A DNA stretch of 64,000 nucleotides, taken from Mesorhizobium sp. Root554 (GTDB taxonomy: Bacteria; Pseudomonadota; Alphaproteobacteria; Rhizobiales; Rhizobiaceae). The notes below the pieces were generated by a model, which ran no database searches, was not told the DNA's origin, and worked only from the letters and a program-made list of their open reading frames with translations. A program made the translations under genes and the position numbers. How positions within the stretch are numbered: position 1 is the first letter of the stretch; every line of letters starts with the position of its first letter. The stretch is from assembly GCF_001427025.1 (NCBI RefSeq), contig NZ_LMGA01000001.1, positions 2,305,722 to 2,369,721 on the forward strand, read 5' to 3'. Below are positions 1 to 8,474 of this stretch, in pieces.

Positions 1-486
1 AATGCCGGCATTTCGCCGAAGCTGAAGGACGGCAACAGCCGCATGGACTCCATCGACACGCCCATGCATGTCTGGCGCGATGTGTTTCAGGTGAATTTCT
101 TTGCCCCGATCATGCTCGCACGCGGGCTGTTCAAGGAACTTGCGACGGCAAAGGGTTCTATCGTCAATGTCACCTCGATCGCCGGTACCCGCGTGCATCC
201 TTTCGCCGGCACCGCCTATGCGACCTCCAAGGCGGCGCTGGGTTCGCTGACCCGCGAGATGGCGCATGATTTCGGCCCGCACGGTATTCGCGTCAACGCC
301 ATCGCTCCCGGTGAGATCGACACGGCCATCCTGTCGCCTGGCACCGACAAGATCGTCGAGACCATCCCGTTGCGGCGGCTCGGCGCGACGGCCGAAGTCG
401 CCGACATCATCTATTTCCTGTGCTCCGAGCAGGCTTCTTATGTGACCGGCTCGGAAATCCATATCAATGGCGGCCAGCACGTATAG
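1..486 (+). CDS. SDR family NAD(P)-dependent oxidoreductase, C-terminal part (5' end outside window)
   Basis: The reading frame is already open at base 1, starting with NAGI, the tail of the NNAG motif of classical short-chain dehydrogenases. It continues through the catalytic serine region (SIVNVTSIAG) and the YATSK active-site motif (Tyr-x3-Lys) to a TAG stop at 484-486. The N-terminal Rossmann TGxxxGxG region lies upstream of the window. The C terminus (VTGSEIHINGGQHV) is the usual SDR ending. The reaction is a reduction or oxidation of a carbonyl/hydroxyl group with NAD(P)H; the substrate cannot be read from this part. It runs convergently with the Kef-type antiporter. Confidence 0.9.
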   Translation, partial: NAGISPKLKDGNSRMDSIDTPMHVWRDVFQVNFFAPIMLARGLFKELATAKGSIVNVTSIAGTRVHPFAGTAYATSKAALGSLTREMAHDFGPHGIRVNAIAPGEIDTAILSPGTDKIVETIPLRRLGATAEVADIIYFLCSEQASYVTGSEIHINGGQHV

Positions 487-509
487 CCAACGCTGGCTGG
501 CCTCAAAGA

Positions 510-2336
510 CTAGGCTGTGAGCGACGTCTGCGGGACTCCAGGCCTGTCCCCCTCGCCCACGAGCGCCGGCTCGGCCCTGCCGCTCAGCACCGTCTCGACG
601 ATGCCGCGCGCGATTTCGCGCTCGCCCATGATCACCGTATCCGCCCCGAGCCCGGTCAGATGCTCGACCTCGGCATCGGAATGCGCCCGCGCAATGACTG
701 AAATCGCCGGGTTGGCGGCACGCGCGCGCAGAATGATCTGGCCGGCCTCGAATGCGTTCGGTATGGCCAGAATCAGCCGCTCGGCGCGCGCGGCGTTGGC
801 GGCGGCGAAAACATCGCCCCGCGCGGCGTTTCCGGAAACGGTTTCTATTCCCGCGAGCTTCAACTGCGCCAGCACCTTGTCCGCGTCCTCGATGACGAGG
901 AATGGCCGTCCGGCCAGCTTCAGCGCCGTCCCCACCAGACCGCCCACACGGCCATAGCCGATCAGGATCGTATGGCCGGAAAGGTTCGTCGCCGGCGGCG
1001 GACCGTCCTCGGACAGCTTGGCCGAAGCGGCTGTTGCGGCGACCATGCCGGGTGCGGTCGCCGGCCCCGTGGGCCTTGCCGCGGCCTCTGGTTCTTTCGC
1101 GGGGGCGCGGCTTTCCAGCCATGGTTTCAGGCGGTCGATGGCGGCGAACATCACCGGATTGAGGACGATGGAGAGGATTGCGCCGGCCAGGATCAGGTCG
1201 CGGCCTTCTTCCGGCAGCAGATTGAGGCCAACCCCGAGCTCGGCAAGGATGAAAGAGAATTCGCCGATCTGCGCCAGGCTGGCGGAGATCACCAGCGCGG
1301 TCGCCGGCGGGTGGCCGAAAGCCAGCACGATCAGGAATGCCGCCGCCGATTTGCCGATCACGATGATGAACAGCGTCGCCAGGATGGGCGCCGGGTGCGC
1401 CAGCAAGCTGGTCGGATCGAACAACATGCCGACGGAGACGAAAAACAGCACGGAAAAGGCATCGCGCAGTGGCAGAGACTCTTCCGCGGCGCGATGGCTG
1501 AGCTCGGACTCGCTCATGATCATGCCGGCGAAGAAAGCGCCCAGCGCCAGTGAAACGCCGAACAGATGGGCTGCGCCGAAGGCGACTCCGAGCGCGATCG
1601 CCAGCACCGCAAGCCGGAAAAGCTCGCGCGAGCCTGTATGCGCGACATAGTGCAGGATCCATGGAATGACCCGGCGTCCGACGACCAGCATCACCACGAC
1701 GAACGCGGCAACTTTCAGCAACGTCAGGCCGACTACGCCCCAGATGCCGTAATCCGCGGGCAGCGAAAACAGCCCACCCGTGGCATGCGCGGCGTCCGCT
1801 TCCTGCCCGCCCAGCACTCCCGCCAGCGCCGGCAGCAGCACCAGCGCCAGAACCATGGCGAGATCTTCGACGATCAGCCAGCCGACCGCGATGCGGCCGC
1901 GCTCGGTCTCGATCAGCCGCCGCTCCTGCAGCGCGCGTAAAAGCACCACGGTGGATGCGACGGAAAGCGCCAGTCCGAAAACCAGCCCTGCGCCCATCGT
2001 CCACCCAAGCAGCCAGGCTAGGCCAGCGCCAAGCGCCGTCGCGAAGGCGATCTGCACGACAGCGCCCGGCACCGCGATAGCCCGAACGGAAAGCAAATCC
2101 TTTAACGAAAAATGCAGGCCGACGCCGAACATCAGCAGGATCACGCCGATCTCGGCCAGCTCCAGCGCCAGCCCCTGGTCGGCGACGAAGCCGGGCGTGT
2201 TGGGGCCCACCAGCATGCCAGCGATGAGATAGCCCACCAGCGGCGGCATGCGGAACCGGTTTGCGATCGCGCCGAAGACGAATGCCAGCCCCAGACCGGC
2301 GACTATTGTGGCGATAAGGGGCGTGTCATGCGGCAT
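510..2336 (-). CDS. Kef/YbaL-type monovalent cation:proton antiporter with RCK domain
   Basis: A 608-residue inner membrane protein of the CPA2 family. About the first 390 residues are a run of hydrophobic segments with family motifs such as PPLVGYLIAGMLVGP and LLMFGVGLHFS near the N terminus. A proline/alanine-rich linker (about 410-455) follows, then a soluble RCK/TrkA-N domain starting at GHTILIGYGRVGG, a nucleotide-binding GxGxxG-like loop. The order antiporter-linker-RCK matches YbaL/KefB proteins, which exchange K+ or Na+ for H+ under nucleotide or glutathione control. No KefF/KefG-like ancillary protein is adjacent. ATG start at 2336. Ion specificity is not readable from the sequence. 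Confidence 0.9.
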   Translation of the reverse strand: MPHDTPLIATIVAGLGLAFVFGAIANRFRMPPLVGYLIAGMLVGPNTPGFVADQGLALELAEIGVILLMFGVGLHFSLKDLLSVRAIAVPGAVVQIAFATALGAGLAWLLGWTMGAGLVFGLALSVASTVVLLRALQERRLIETERGRIAVGWLIVEDLAMVLALVLLPALAGVLGGQEADAAHATGGLFSLPADYGIWGVVGLTLLKVAAFVVVMLVVGRRVIPWILHYVAHTGSRELFRLAVLAIALGVAFGAAHLFGVSLALGAFFAGMIMSESELSHRAAEESLPLRDAFSVLFFVSVGMLFDPTSLLAHPAPILATLFIIVIGKSAAAFLIVLAFGHPPATALVISASLAQIGEFSFILAELGVGLNLLPEEGRDLILAGAILSIVLNPVMFAAIDRLKPWLESRAPAKEPEAAARPTGPATAPGMVAATAASAKLSEDGPPPATNLSGHTILIGYGRVGGLVGTALKLAGRPFLVIEDADKVLAQLKLAGIETVSGNAARGDVFAAANAARAERLILAIPNAFEAGQIILRARAANPAISVIARAHSDAEVEHLTGLGADTVIMGEREIARGIVETVLSGRAEPALVGEGDRPGVPQTSLTA

Positions 2337-2496
2337 TGTCTATGGAGCGCCTTTCAAAATACTGATGTGGGATGCGCAACGGAACCCCGCCGCTCCCGCC
2401 AATATGGTAGACGGTGCGGGGGGCGCGCAACCCTTGAAAGACGTTAAACTTGAGGGTTTTGCTAGAATTTAAGCCGATACGGTGGCTGTTTCGGCT

Positions 2497-2946
2497 TCAC
2501 GCCGCCTTGAGGACCTGCTCGATATCCCAGACCGGCTGGTTGGTCAGCGTTTTGGCAATCTCCGCCTTGACCTTGTCGGAAACCTCCTTGTGCAGCTTCT
2601 TGCGCATTGCGCCCAGAACCTGCGGCGGCGCCACCAGTACGATCTCCTCGAACTCGCCGCGATGCGCCAGCTTGTAAAGGCGCTCCGCGATCTCTTCGCC
2701 GAAGCGCTCCTTGCTGAGGCGGTGCCAATCCGTCTCCTCATAGGCGCTGTTGTGTGATGAAGGTCCATCGCTGTGGCGGCCCGGCCGTTCGACACCCTGC
2801 TCGCGCGTGGCCGGATTTTCCTGCGTCATCTCGGTCGCCACCTTGAAATCGGGAAACCTGGCGTCGCCTTCGTTCTTCAGGAAGAGCGCCTTTTCGCCAT
2901 CCGCCACGACCACCCAAAGTCCATGCTTCAGCACGATATTTTCCAT
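2497..2946 (-). CDS. host attachment family protein
   Basis: 149 residues, starting at the ATG (MENIVLKHGLWVVVADG). An in-frame TTG start at 2988 is less likely because the product begins directly with the conserved core and the promoter-like element lies just upstream. It resembles the host attachment protein family (Pfam PF10116), named from rhizobial and agrobacterial proteins needed for binding to plant cells. Family features visible: an early beta strand with VVADGEKALFL, a hydrophilic middle section rich in E, H and R, and a C-terminal LVAPPQVLGAMRKKL segment related to release-factor-like (baeRF) folds. No signal peptide or membrane segment is seen, so it is probably cytoplasmic. A stress sigma factor-type promoter precedes it. 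Confidence 0.85.
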   Translation of the reverse strand: MENIVLKHGLWVVVADGEKALFLKNEGDARFPDFKVATEMTQENPATREQGVERPGRHSDGPSSHNSAYEETDWHRLSKERFGEEIAERLYKLAHRGEFEEIVLVAPPQVLGAMRKKLHKEVSDKVKAEIAKTLTNQPVWDIEQVLKAA

Positions 2947-2986
2947 GACAATTCCTTTCGAACGCTGCGCAACCCGCCTGGATCCC

Positions 2987-3012
2987 AACGTCGGCGCGAG
3001 CAGGAATGTTCC
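2987..3012 (-). promoter_or_regulatory. EcfG/RpoE2-type general stress response promoter for the host attachment gene
   Basis: Read on the minus strand: GGAAC (3012-3008), a 17-nt spacer, then CGTT (2990-2987), about 40 nt before the ATG at 2946. GGAAC-N16/17-CGTT is the established consensus of alphaproteobacterial EcfG (RpoE2, SigT) sigma factors. The match is exact at all nine consensus positions. Assignment is by sequence only. Confidence 0.7.
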
Positions 3013-3070
3013 GCCCGAGTGCGCGGCGTTGGCGCAACGTGATGGGAAGGGACCAATTTAATCTACTAAT

Positions 3071-3084
3071 CTAATAGAAATTAG
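3071..3084. promoter_or_regulatory. AT-rich palindrome CTAATAGAAATTAG upstream of the sulfur assimilation operon
   Basis: In the 361-nt gap between the host attachment gene and cysG (2947-3307) the clearest structure besides the stress promoter is this inverted repeat (CTAAT, 4-nt centre, ATTAG), within an AT-rich patch at 3055-3084 that stands out from the GC-rich background. It lies about 220 nt before the cysG ATG. A DNA-binding site of a sulfur regulator or part of a promoter would fit, but I cannot name the regulator. The rest of the gap shows no convincing ORF or RNA structure. Confidence 0.3.
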
Positions 3085-3307
3085 CACCGCATGTTTTGGA
3101 CTTCTCGTGGCTTAGCGCTAGAAACGCGTGGCTTGGCCTCACACGAGAGGGGATGAAAATCCACGACAGGCCGTGTTCTGGAATGTTTTTCTCCGTCTTT
3201 TTATGCAATCAGAAAATCGATTGCCTACACCGGAAGGGTGCGCGAGTGCGTTCCTTCTGCATGAAGACGCTTGCCGGTAGAACTGCTCGCCAGAACGAGA
3301 TTTTGCA

Positions 3308-4783
3308 ATGCAACATGAGTCCCAGGAAAAGCCCAGGCTGAACGCCTTCCCCATCTTCATGCGGGTTGAGGGAGAAATGGTGGCGATCGTCGGCAGCGGG
3401 GACGAAGCTCTGGCGAAAGCCCGGCTTCTCGGCCAGTCGAGCGCCAGCTTGCGGATCGTCGCCAAGAACGCTGAGCCGGCGCTTCTCGATTTCATTGCCG
3501 GGCACGACGCGACTCACGTGGCGGCTGACTATGCGCCCGAACATCTCGCAGGCGCGGTGATGGTGTTCGCCGCCACCGCCGACGAGACGCTGGACACAAG
3601 GATCGTCGCCGACGCGCGCCGCATGGGCATCCCGGTCAACGCGGTCGACCGGCCGGAACTCTGCGATTTCTTCACGCCCGCTCTGGTCAACCGCGCGCCG
3701 TTGGCAGTCGCCATCGGCACGGAAGGCGCTGGCCCGGTCCTGGCCCAGATGATCCGCGCGCGAATAGACCAGATGCTGTCGCCGTCGCTCGGCGCGCTGG
3801 CCGGACTCGCCGCCTCGTTCCGTGATGCCGCCGAAACGCTTTTGCCGAAGGGCAATCCTCGCCGCCGTTTCTGGTCGGATTTCTTCAGCGGGCCGACGGC
3901 GCGCGCCGTCGCTGCGGGAAACCTTTCGCTTGCGCATGACGTCGCGACCGAACTGCTCCTTTCCAGGACGCCTTCTGTGGGTCATATCGCGCTGGTCGGC
4001 GCAGGCCCCGGCGCGGAAGACCTGCTGACGTTGAGGGCGCAGCGCCTGCTCATGGATGCCGATGTCATCGTTTTCGACGCGCTGGTGCCGGAAGCGGTCG
4101 TCGCGATGGGCCGCCGCGATGCCGAGCGCATGCCGGTCGGCAAGCGCAAGGGCTGCCATTCCAAGAGCCAGTCCGAGATCAATACGCTGCTGGTCGCCCT
4201 TGGCCGCGAAGGCCGGCGTGTCGTCCGCCTGAAAAGCGGCGATCCGCTCGTCTTCGGCCGCGCCGGCGAGGAGATGGCCGCATTGCGCGACGCCGGCATT
4301 TCCTACGAGGTCGTGCCGGGCGTCACCGCGGCCTTCGCCGCCGCCGCGGATTTCGAACTGCCGCTGACGCTGCGCGGCGTCACCTCGTCGATGGTTTTCA
4401 CCACCGGCCATGACTTGAAGGGCGGCACGCTGCCCGACTGGGCAAAGCTTGCCATTTCCGGCGCCACCGTTGCTGTCTATATGGGTCGTTCGGTTGCCGC
4501 CGAAGTCGCGGGGCGTCTGATCGAATCAGGCCTTTCGCCCGACACGGCGGTGGCGGTGGTCGAAAACGCCAGCCTGTCCAATCGCCGCCGCTTCCATGGC
4601 ACGCTGGCCGATTTGCCCTCGCTGGAAGCGCGCCGCGATCTGAGCGGACCCGTCATGACCATCATCGGCGATGCTGTCGCCGGCGCAAATTTCGAGCGCT
4701 CCGAGGCGCTGGTCGCACAGAAGCCAACTGTATCCGGGCAGGACGAAGCCTTGGTCAGCGCCGCGGAAGGAAAAGCCCGATGA
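3308..4783 (+). CDS. cysG: siroheme synthase CysG (uroporphyrinogen III methyltransferase plus dehydrogenase/ferrochelatase)
   Basis: 491 residues with the two-part CysG architecture. The N-terminal part (about 12-215) is the precorrin-2 dehydrogenase/sirohydrochlorin ferrochelatase domain with the NAD-binding loop VAIVGSGDEALAKARLL and the NAVDRPELCDFFTPA segment. The C-terminal part (about 225-470) is the SAM-dependent uroporphyrinogen III C-methyltransferase with GAGPGAEDLLTLRA, RLKSGDPLVFGRAGEE and VVPGVTAA motifs. It makes siroheme, the cofactor of the sulfite reductase two genes downstream. The last four bases (ATGA) overlap the start of the DUF2849 gene, so translation is probably coupled. 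It is the first gene of the operon. Confidence 0.95.
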   Translation: MQHESQEKPRLNAFPIFMRVEGEMVAIVGSGDEALAKARLLGQSSASLRIVAKNAEPALLDFIAGHDATHVAADYAPEHLAGAVMVFAATADETLDTRIVADARRMGIPVNAVDRPELCDFFTPALVNRAPLAVAIGTEGAGPVLAQMIRARIDQMLSPSLGALAGLAASFRDAAETLLPKGNPRRRFWSDFFSGPTARAVAAGNLSLAHDVATELLLSRTPSVGHIALVGAGPGAEDLLTLRAQRLLMDADVIVFDALVPEAVVAMGRRDAERMPVGKRKGCHSKSQSEINTLLVALGREGRRVVRLKSGDPLVFGRAGEEMAALRDAGISYEVVPGVTAAFAAAADFELPLTLRGVTSSMVFTTGHDLKGGTLPDWAKLAISGATVAVYMGRSVAAEVAGRLIESGLSPDTAVAVVENASLSNRRRFHGTLADLPSLEARRDLSGPVMTIIGDAVAGANFERSEALVAQKPTVSGQDEALVSAAEGKAR

Positions 4784-5085
4784 AGATCCTCACCGGAAAC
4801 CGCCTGACAGACGGCGAAGCTGTCTGGTATGGCAACGGCGCCTGGCTGGAAACCATCGACAAGGCCGATCTAGCCGACGACAAGGCGGCCGAGGAAAGGC
4901 TGGAGGCCATCGGCGCCGCCGCGCTCGCCAACAATGTCGCCATCGACATCAATCTGGTCGATGTAAACGTGGTGGACGGTGTCATCGAGCCGCTGCGCCT
5001 GCGTGAAAGAATCCGTGCCGCCGGCCCAACCAATCGCCTCGATCTCGGCAAGCAAGCGGATCATGGATCCGTGCCTGCAGCCTAG
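4780..5085 (+). CDS. DUF2849 domain protein of the sulfite reductase operon
   Basis: A small 101-residue protein (MKILTGNRLTDGEAVWYGN) of the DUF2849 family, which in alphaproteobacteria is regularly encoded between siroheme synthase and sulfite reductase. It starts in a 4-nt ATGA overlap with cysG and ends 45 nt before cysI. The central acidic helix and the repeated VDVNVVDGVIEPLRLRERIRA-like ending suggest a compact soluble protein. No cysteines, signal peptide or membrane segment are present, so it is not an obvious redox carrier. A supporting role for sulfite reductase is inferred only from gene order. Confidence 0.85.
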   Translation: MKILTGNRLTDGEAVWYGNGAWLETIDKADLADDKAAEERLEAIGAAALANNVAIDINLVDVNVVDGVIEPLRLRERIRAAGPTNRLDLGKQADHGSVPAA

Positions 5086-5129
5086 AAAGACAAGCCAGCG
5101 GGCGGACGCGCCCGGAAAGACGAAACGCA

Positions 5130-6800
5130 ATGTACCGATACGATGAATTCGACCATGAATTTGTGAAGGCCCGGGTCGCCCAGTTCAGCGACCAGGTCCA
5201 GCGCCGCCTTGTCGGCGAGATCACCGAAGACCAGTTCCGGCCGCTGCGGCTGATGAACGGTGTCTATCTGCAGTTGCACGCCTATATGCTGCGCATCGCA
5301 GTGCCCTACGGCACACTGAATTCGAAGCAGCTGCGTATGCTCGGCCATATCGCCCGCAAATATGACAAGGGCTACGGCCATTTCACCACGCGCCAGAACA
5401 TCCAGTTCAACTGGCCGGCGCTCTCGGATATGCCGGCCATCCTCACCGACCTGGCCAGCGTCGAGATGCACGCCATCCAGACGAGCGGCAACTGCATCCG
5501 CAACGTCACCGCCGATCATTTCGCCGGCGCCGCCGCCGACGAAGTCGCCGATCCTCGCCCCTATGCGGAAATCCTGCGCCAGTGGTCATCGGTGCATCCG
5601 GAATTTTCCTACCTGCCGCGCAAGTTCAAGATTGCCGTTACCGGGGCGGAACGCGACCGCGCCGCAATCCAGACTCACGACATTGGCCTGCATCTTAAGA
5701 AGAATGCCGATGGCCAGCTTGGCTTCGCGGTCTATGTCGGGGGCGGCCAGGGCCGGACGCCGATGGTGGCGAAGAAAATTCGCGACTTCCTTCCGGAAGA
5801 GCACCTGCTGTCCTACTGCACCGCGATCCTGCGTGTTTACAACCTCTACGGGCGTCGCGACAACAAATACAAGGCGCGCATCAAGATCCTCGTCCACGAG
5901 ACGGGGACTGAGGAAATCACCCGTCAGGTCGAGGCCGAGTGGGAAGCGCTCAAGGACGGCGAATTGAAGCTGCCCGAAGCCGACATCAAGGCCATCGACG
6001 CTTATTTCGCGCCGCCGGCGCTGCTCGACCGCCCCGAAGGCGACGATGCAGTGAAACTGGCGCGGCTCGATTCGCGCTCTTTCAGCGAATGGCTGGACCA
6101 GAACGCCGTCACCCACCGCCATCCCGACTATGCGGCGATAACGATATCTCTGAAGGGCATCGGCGAAGTCCCGGGCGACGCAACTGCCGAGCAGATGGAG
6201 GCAGTCGCAGACATTGCGGAGAAATATGCGTTCGATGAACTGCGCGTCAGCCATGAGCAGAACCTTATCCTGCCGCATGTGGCGCGCGCCGATCTCAAGG
6301 CTGTTTACGATGCTCTGGTCGAGATCGGGTTGGCGACGGCCAACTCGAATCTCATCACCGACATCATCGCCTGCCCCGGCCTCGATTATTGCGCGCTTGC
6401 CAACGCCCGCTCCATTTCGGTGGCGCAGGACATTTCACGGCGCTTCGCTTCGCTGGAGCGGCAGCGTGACATTGGCGAGTTGAAGCTCAAGATTTCCGGC
6501 TGCATCAATGCCTGCGGTCACCATCATGTCGGCCACATCGGCATCCTCGGCGTCGAGAAGAAGGGTTCCGAACTCTACCAGGTGACGCTGGGTGGTTCCG
6601 CCGACGAGAACACCAGCGTCGGCGATATCGTTGGACGCGGCTTCGAGCCGGAAGAGATTACCGACGCCATCGAGAAAATTGTCGATACCTACCTGGCGAT
6701 CCGGCTCGATCCTTCCGAGAAGTTCATCGACACCTATCGCCGGATCGGCCTCGCACCGTTCAAGGAGGCGCTCTATGCTGGCGAAACCAAGGCCGCTTGA
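5130..6800 (+). CDS. cysI: nitrite/sulfite reductase hemoprotein (CysI type)
   Basis: 556 residues, the usual length for the siroheme/[4Fe-4S] subunit. It reduces sulfite to sulfide with six electrons. The metal-binding cysteines are present as CPGLDYC (C415, C421) and CINAC (C458, C462), the C-x5-C/C-x3-C signature. Two ferrodoxin-like half domains are visible, with the conserved TTRQNIQF segment around residue 90. No flavoprotein partner (CysJ) is adjacent, so reduced ferredoxin is the probable donor, as in other alphaproteobacteria. Siroheme would come from cysG upstream. The end overlaps cysH by 26 nt. Confidence 0.95.
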   Translation: MYRYDEFDHEFVKARVAQFSDQVQRRLVGEITEDQFRPLRLMNGVYLQLHAYMLRIAVPYGTLNSKQLRMLGHIARKYDKGYGHFTTRQNIQFNWPALSDMPAILTDLASVEMHAIQTSGNCIRNVTADHFAGAAADEVADPRPYAEILRQWSSVHPEFSYLPRKFKIAVTGAERDRAAIQTHDIGLHLKKNADGQLGFAVYVGGGQGRTPMVAKKIRDFLPEEHLLSYCTAILRVYNLYGRRDNKYKARIKILVHETGTEEITRQVEAEWEALKDGELKLPEADIKAIDAYFAPPALLDRPEGDDAVKLARLDSRSFSEWLDQNAVTHRHPDYAAITISLKGIGEVPGDATAEQMEAVADIAEKYAFDELRVSHEQNLILPHVARADLKAVYDALVEIGLATANSNLITDIIACPGLDYCALANARSISVAQDISRRFASLERQRDIGELKLKISGCINACGHHHVGHIGILGVEKKGSELYQVTLGGSADENTSVGDIVGRGFEPEEITDAIEKIVDTYLAIRLDPSEKFIDTYRRIGLAPFKEALYAGETKAA

Positions 6801-7539
6801 CCGGATCGAATCCGCCGAGGCGGGAGCTGTCGCCCAGGCCGCCCAATTCGAGGCACTTTATGGGCATCTCGATGCGCGCGAGGTCATTGAACGCTCCGTG
6901 CGCGAGCTTTTCGCTGGCGAGATTGCCGCGGTATCCTCCTTCGGCGCCGATTCCGCCGTTTTGCTGCACCTGATTGCCGAGGTCGATCACAGCCTGCCGG
7001 TCCTCTTCCTCGATACGGGCAAGCATTTTGGCGAAACGCTCGAATATCGCGATGCGCTGGCGGCCGATCTCGGACTGGAGCATATCGAGGTGCTGACCCC
7101 CGACGACGCAGCACTGGCGCGCATCGATCCGACCGGCAAGCTGCACGAGACCGACACAGATGCCTGTTGCGACGTTCGCAAGGTGGAGCCTATGGCACGC
7201 GGCGTTGCGCCATATCGCGCCTGGTTTACGGGCCGCAAGCGCTTCCAGGCTTCGACCCGGGCCGCGCTTCCTGTCTTCGAGGCGGTTGGCCCGCGCATCC
7301 GCATCAATCCGCTGGCGAAATGGACCACCGCCGATCAGGCCGACTATATGCGCGCGCATGCGCTGCGCGAAAACCCGCTCGTCGCCTATGGCTATCTGTC
7401 CATCGGCTGCTTTCCCTGCACCGAGCCGGTCAAGCCCGGCGAAGATGCGCGCAGCGGACGCTGGGCCGGCCAGGCAAAGACGGAATGCGGCATCCATCTC
7501 TCAGGGCTGGAGCAGTCGCTGACCGGCCCGTCGCGTTGA
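6775..7539 (+). CDS. cysH: phosphoadenylyl/adenylyl-sulfate reductase, [4Fe-4S] type
   Basis: 254 residues from the ATG at 6775, inside the end of cysI (26-nt overlap). The PP-loop SSFGADSAVLL, the TGKHFGETLEYRD segment and a C-terminal ECGIHL cysteine (the catalytic nucleophile) identify the family. Two cysteine pairs, C131-C132 and C212-x2-C215 (CFPC), are the ligands of the iron-sulfur cluster found in enzymes that reduce APS, as in plant-associated alphaproteobacteria, whereas cluster-free CysH enzymes use PAPS. The product is sulfite, passed to CysI. No cysD/cysN genes are in the window. The alternative open frame further upstream is only the overlap with cysI. Confidence 0.93.
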   Translation: MLAKPRPLDRIESAEAGAVAQAAQFEALYGHLDAREVIERSVRELFAGEIAAVSSFGADSAVLLHLIAEVDHSLPVLFLDTGKHFGETLEYRDALAADLGLEHIEVLTPDDAALARIDPTGKLHETDTDACCDVRKVEPMARGVAPYRAWFTGRKRFQASTRAALPVFEAVGPRIRINPLAKWTTADQADYMRAHALRENPLVAYGYLSIGCFPCTEPVKPGEDARSGRWAGQAKTECGIHLSGLEQSLTGPSR

Positions 7540-7614
7540 CAATTTGAACCTTGCGCCTGTCGTGGCCCTTCGAACGGCTGCGGCAGGCTGGAAACTTGCC
7601 AAAGAATAGGCCAT

Positions 7615-8175
7615 ATGCTCGCCCTCATGACCGACGCCAACGCTGAAACCAACGTGCCGCCCGCGCCGCGCCTATGGACGCAGGAGGGCTTTCGCGAGGA
7701 TGAGTGGACACATGCCGAGGGCAGCGGAGCGCTTGCCGGGAACGGTCGTTTCATATTGCCTCTGGCGGCCTTTCTGGACCTGGATCCGCAGGTCCGCATC
7801 TCGGCGCGCGAGCGGCTCGGGGTGCAGTTGCAGCCTGGCGACGAACTTGGAAAGATCGTCGGCCTGCTCGATCAATTGTCCCTGGTTGCGCTGGCCTTCC
7901 CGGCTTTTACCGATGGCAGGTCCTTCTCAAAGGCGGAACTGTTGCGCAGCCGTCACGGCTTCACGGGCGCCGTGCGCGCCACCGGCCAGGTGCTGGTCGA
8001 TCAGTTTCCGCACATGCTCCGCGTCGGTTTCGACGAGTTCGAAATCGTCAATCCGGTGTTGCTGAAGCGCTTGGAGGAAGGCCGCACTGACGGCTTGCCG
8101 CTTTATTATCAGCCGGCGGCGAAGCCTGCCGCTGCGGCGGGCAAATATTCCTGGCGCCGTAAACCCATCGGCTGA
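7615..8175 (+). CDS. DUF934 domain protein, sulfur assimilation operon
   Basis: 186 residues, or 182 if translation starts at the ATG at 7627 (MTDANAETN); neither has a strong ribosome binding site. It contains the DUF934 pattern: LDLDPQVRISARERLGVQL, followed by PAFTDGRSFSKAELLR and FDEFEIVNPVLLKRLEEG. This family is regularly found next to sulfite reductase and APS reductase genes, often annotated only as an oxidoreductase partner. The tail after residue 160 (proline/alanine rich) is probably disordered. It sits 76 nt after cysH in the same orientation and is probably the last gene of the operon. The molecular role is not established. Confidence 0.85.
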   Translation: MLALMTDANAETNVPPAPRLWTQEGFREDEWTHAEGSGALAGNGRFILPLAAFLDLDPQVRISARERLGVQLQPGDELGKIVGLLDQLSLVALAFPAFTDGRSFSKAELLRSRHGFTGAVRATGQVLVDQFPHMLRVGFDEFEIVNPVLLKRLEEGRTDGLPLYYQPAAKPAAAAGKYSWRRKPIG

Positions 8176-8233
8176 CAGGTGTCGTCGAGTATGCGGCGAC
8201 TTTGGTAACGGTCTGGTTGGGTTTGAAGAGCTG

Positions 8234-8422
8234 CTAGTCGCGGCGTGAATTGCTTTCCATGCCGTCGAGACGCTCAAGCAATTCCTGCAGATGGTCTGGA
8301 ATGTCCGAAACCACCCTGAAGGACGGCATGACGCGAGCAAGATGCCTGCTCGTCTTGTCGCGTACCTGACGCCGAATTTCGGCGGCCACCTTGCTCCCCC
8401 TCTCATGTGTGTTGCCGTTCAT
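8234..8422 (-). CDS. 62-residue protein with a NepR-like C terminus
   Basis: Start chosen at the ATG of MNGNTHERGSK, which has a good ribosome binding site (GAGG about 8 nt upstream). The frame stays open further upstream but across the promoter-like element and without a start signal. The last 25 residues, VVSDIPDHLQELLERLDGMES, follow the pattern of NepR-family anti-sigma factors (a Pro-Asp pair, then hydrophobic helix, LLxxLD). The basic N-terminal half (about 15-40) differs from classical NepR. It is divergent from grpE and carries a stress sigma factor-type promoter. It could be a NepR paralogue or an unrelated small stress protein; no ecfG or phyR gene is nearby. Confidence 0.6.
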   Translation of the reverse strand: MNGNTHERGSKVAAEIRRQVRDKTSRHLARVMPSFRVVSDIPDHLQELLERLDGMESNSRRD

Positions 8423-8448
8423 TGTCTCTACCTCGTGGTTGGTTGGAG

Positions 8449-8474
8449 AACTCACCCAGCGGTAGAATCGTTCC
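8449..8474 (-). promoter_or_regulatory. EcfG/RpoE2-type promoter for the 62-residue protein gene
   Basis: On the minus strand GGAAC (8474-8470), 17 nt, AGTT (8452-8449), 27 nt before the ATG at 8422. One base differs from the CGTT consensus in the least conserved position. Spacing to the start codon leaves a short leader with a clear ribosome binding site. Confidence 0.6.

Noticed and set aside
1..486. The first SDR gene as a missing 2-keto-3-deoxy-fuconate dehydrogenase of the sugar locus
   Set aside because: It is 40 kb away, truncated by the window edge, and shares no regulatory context with that locus.
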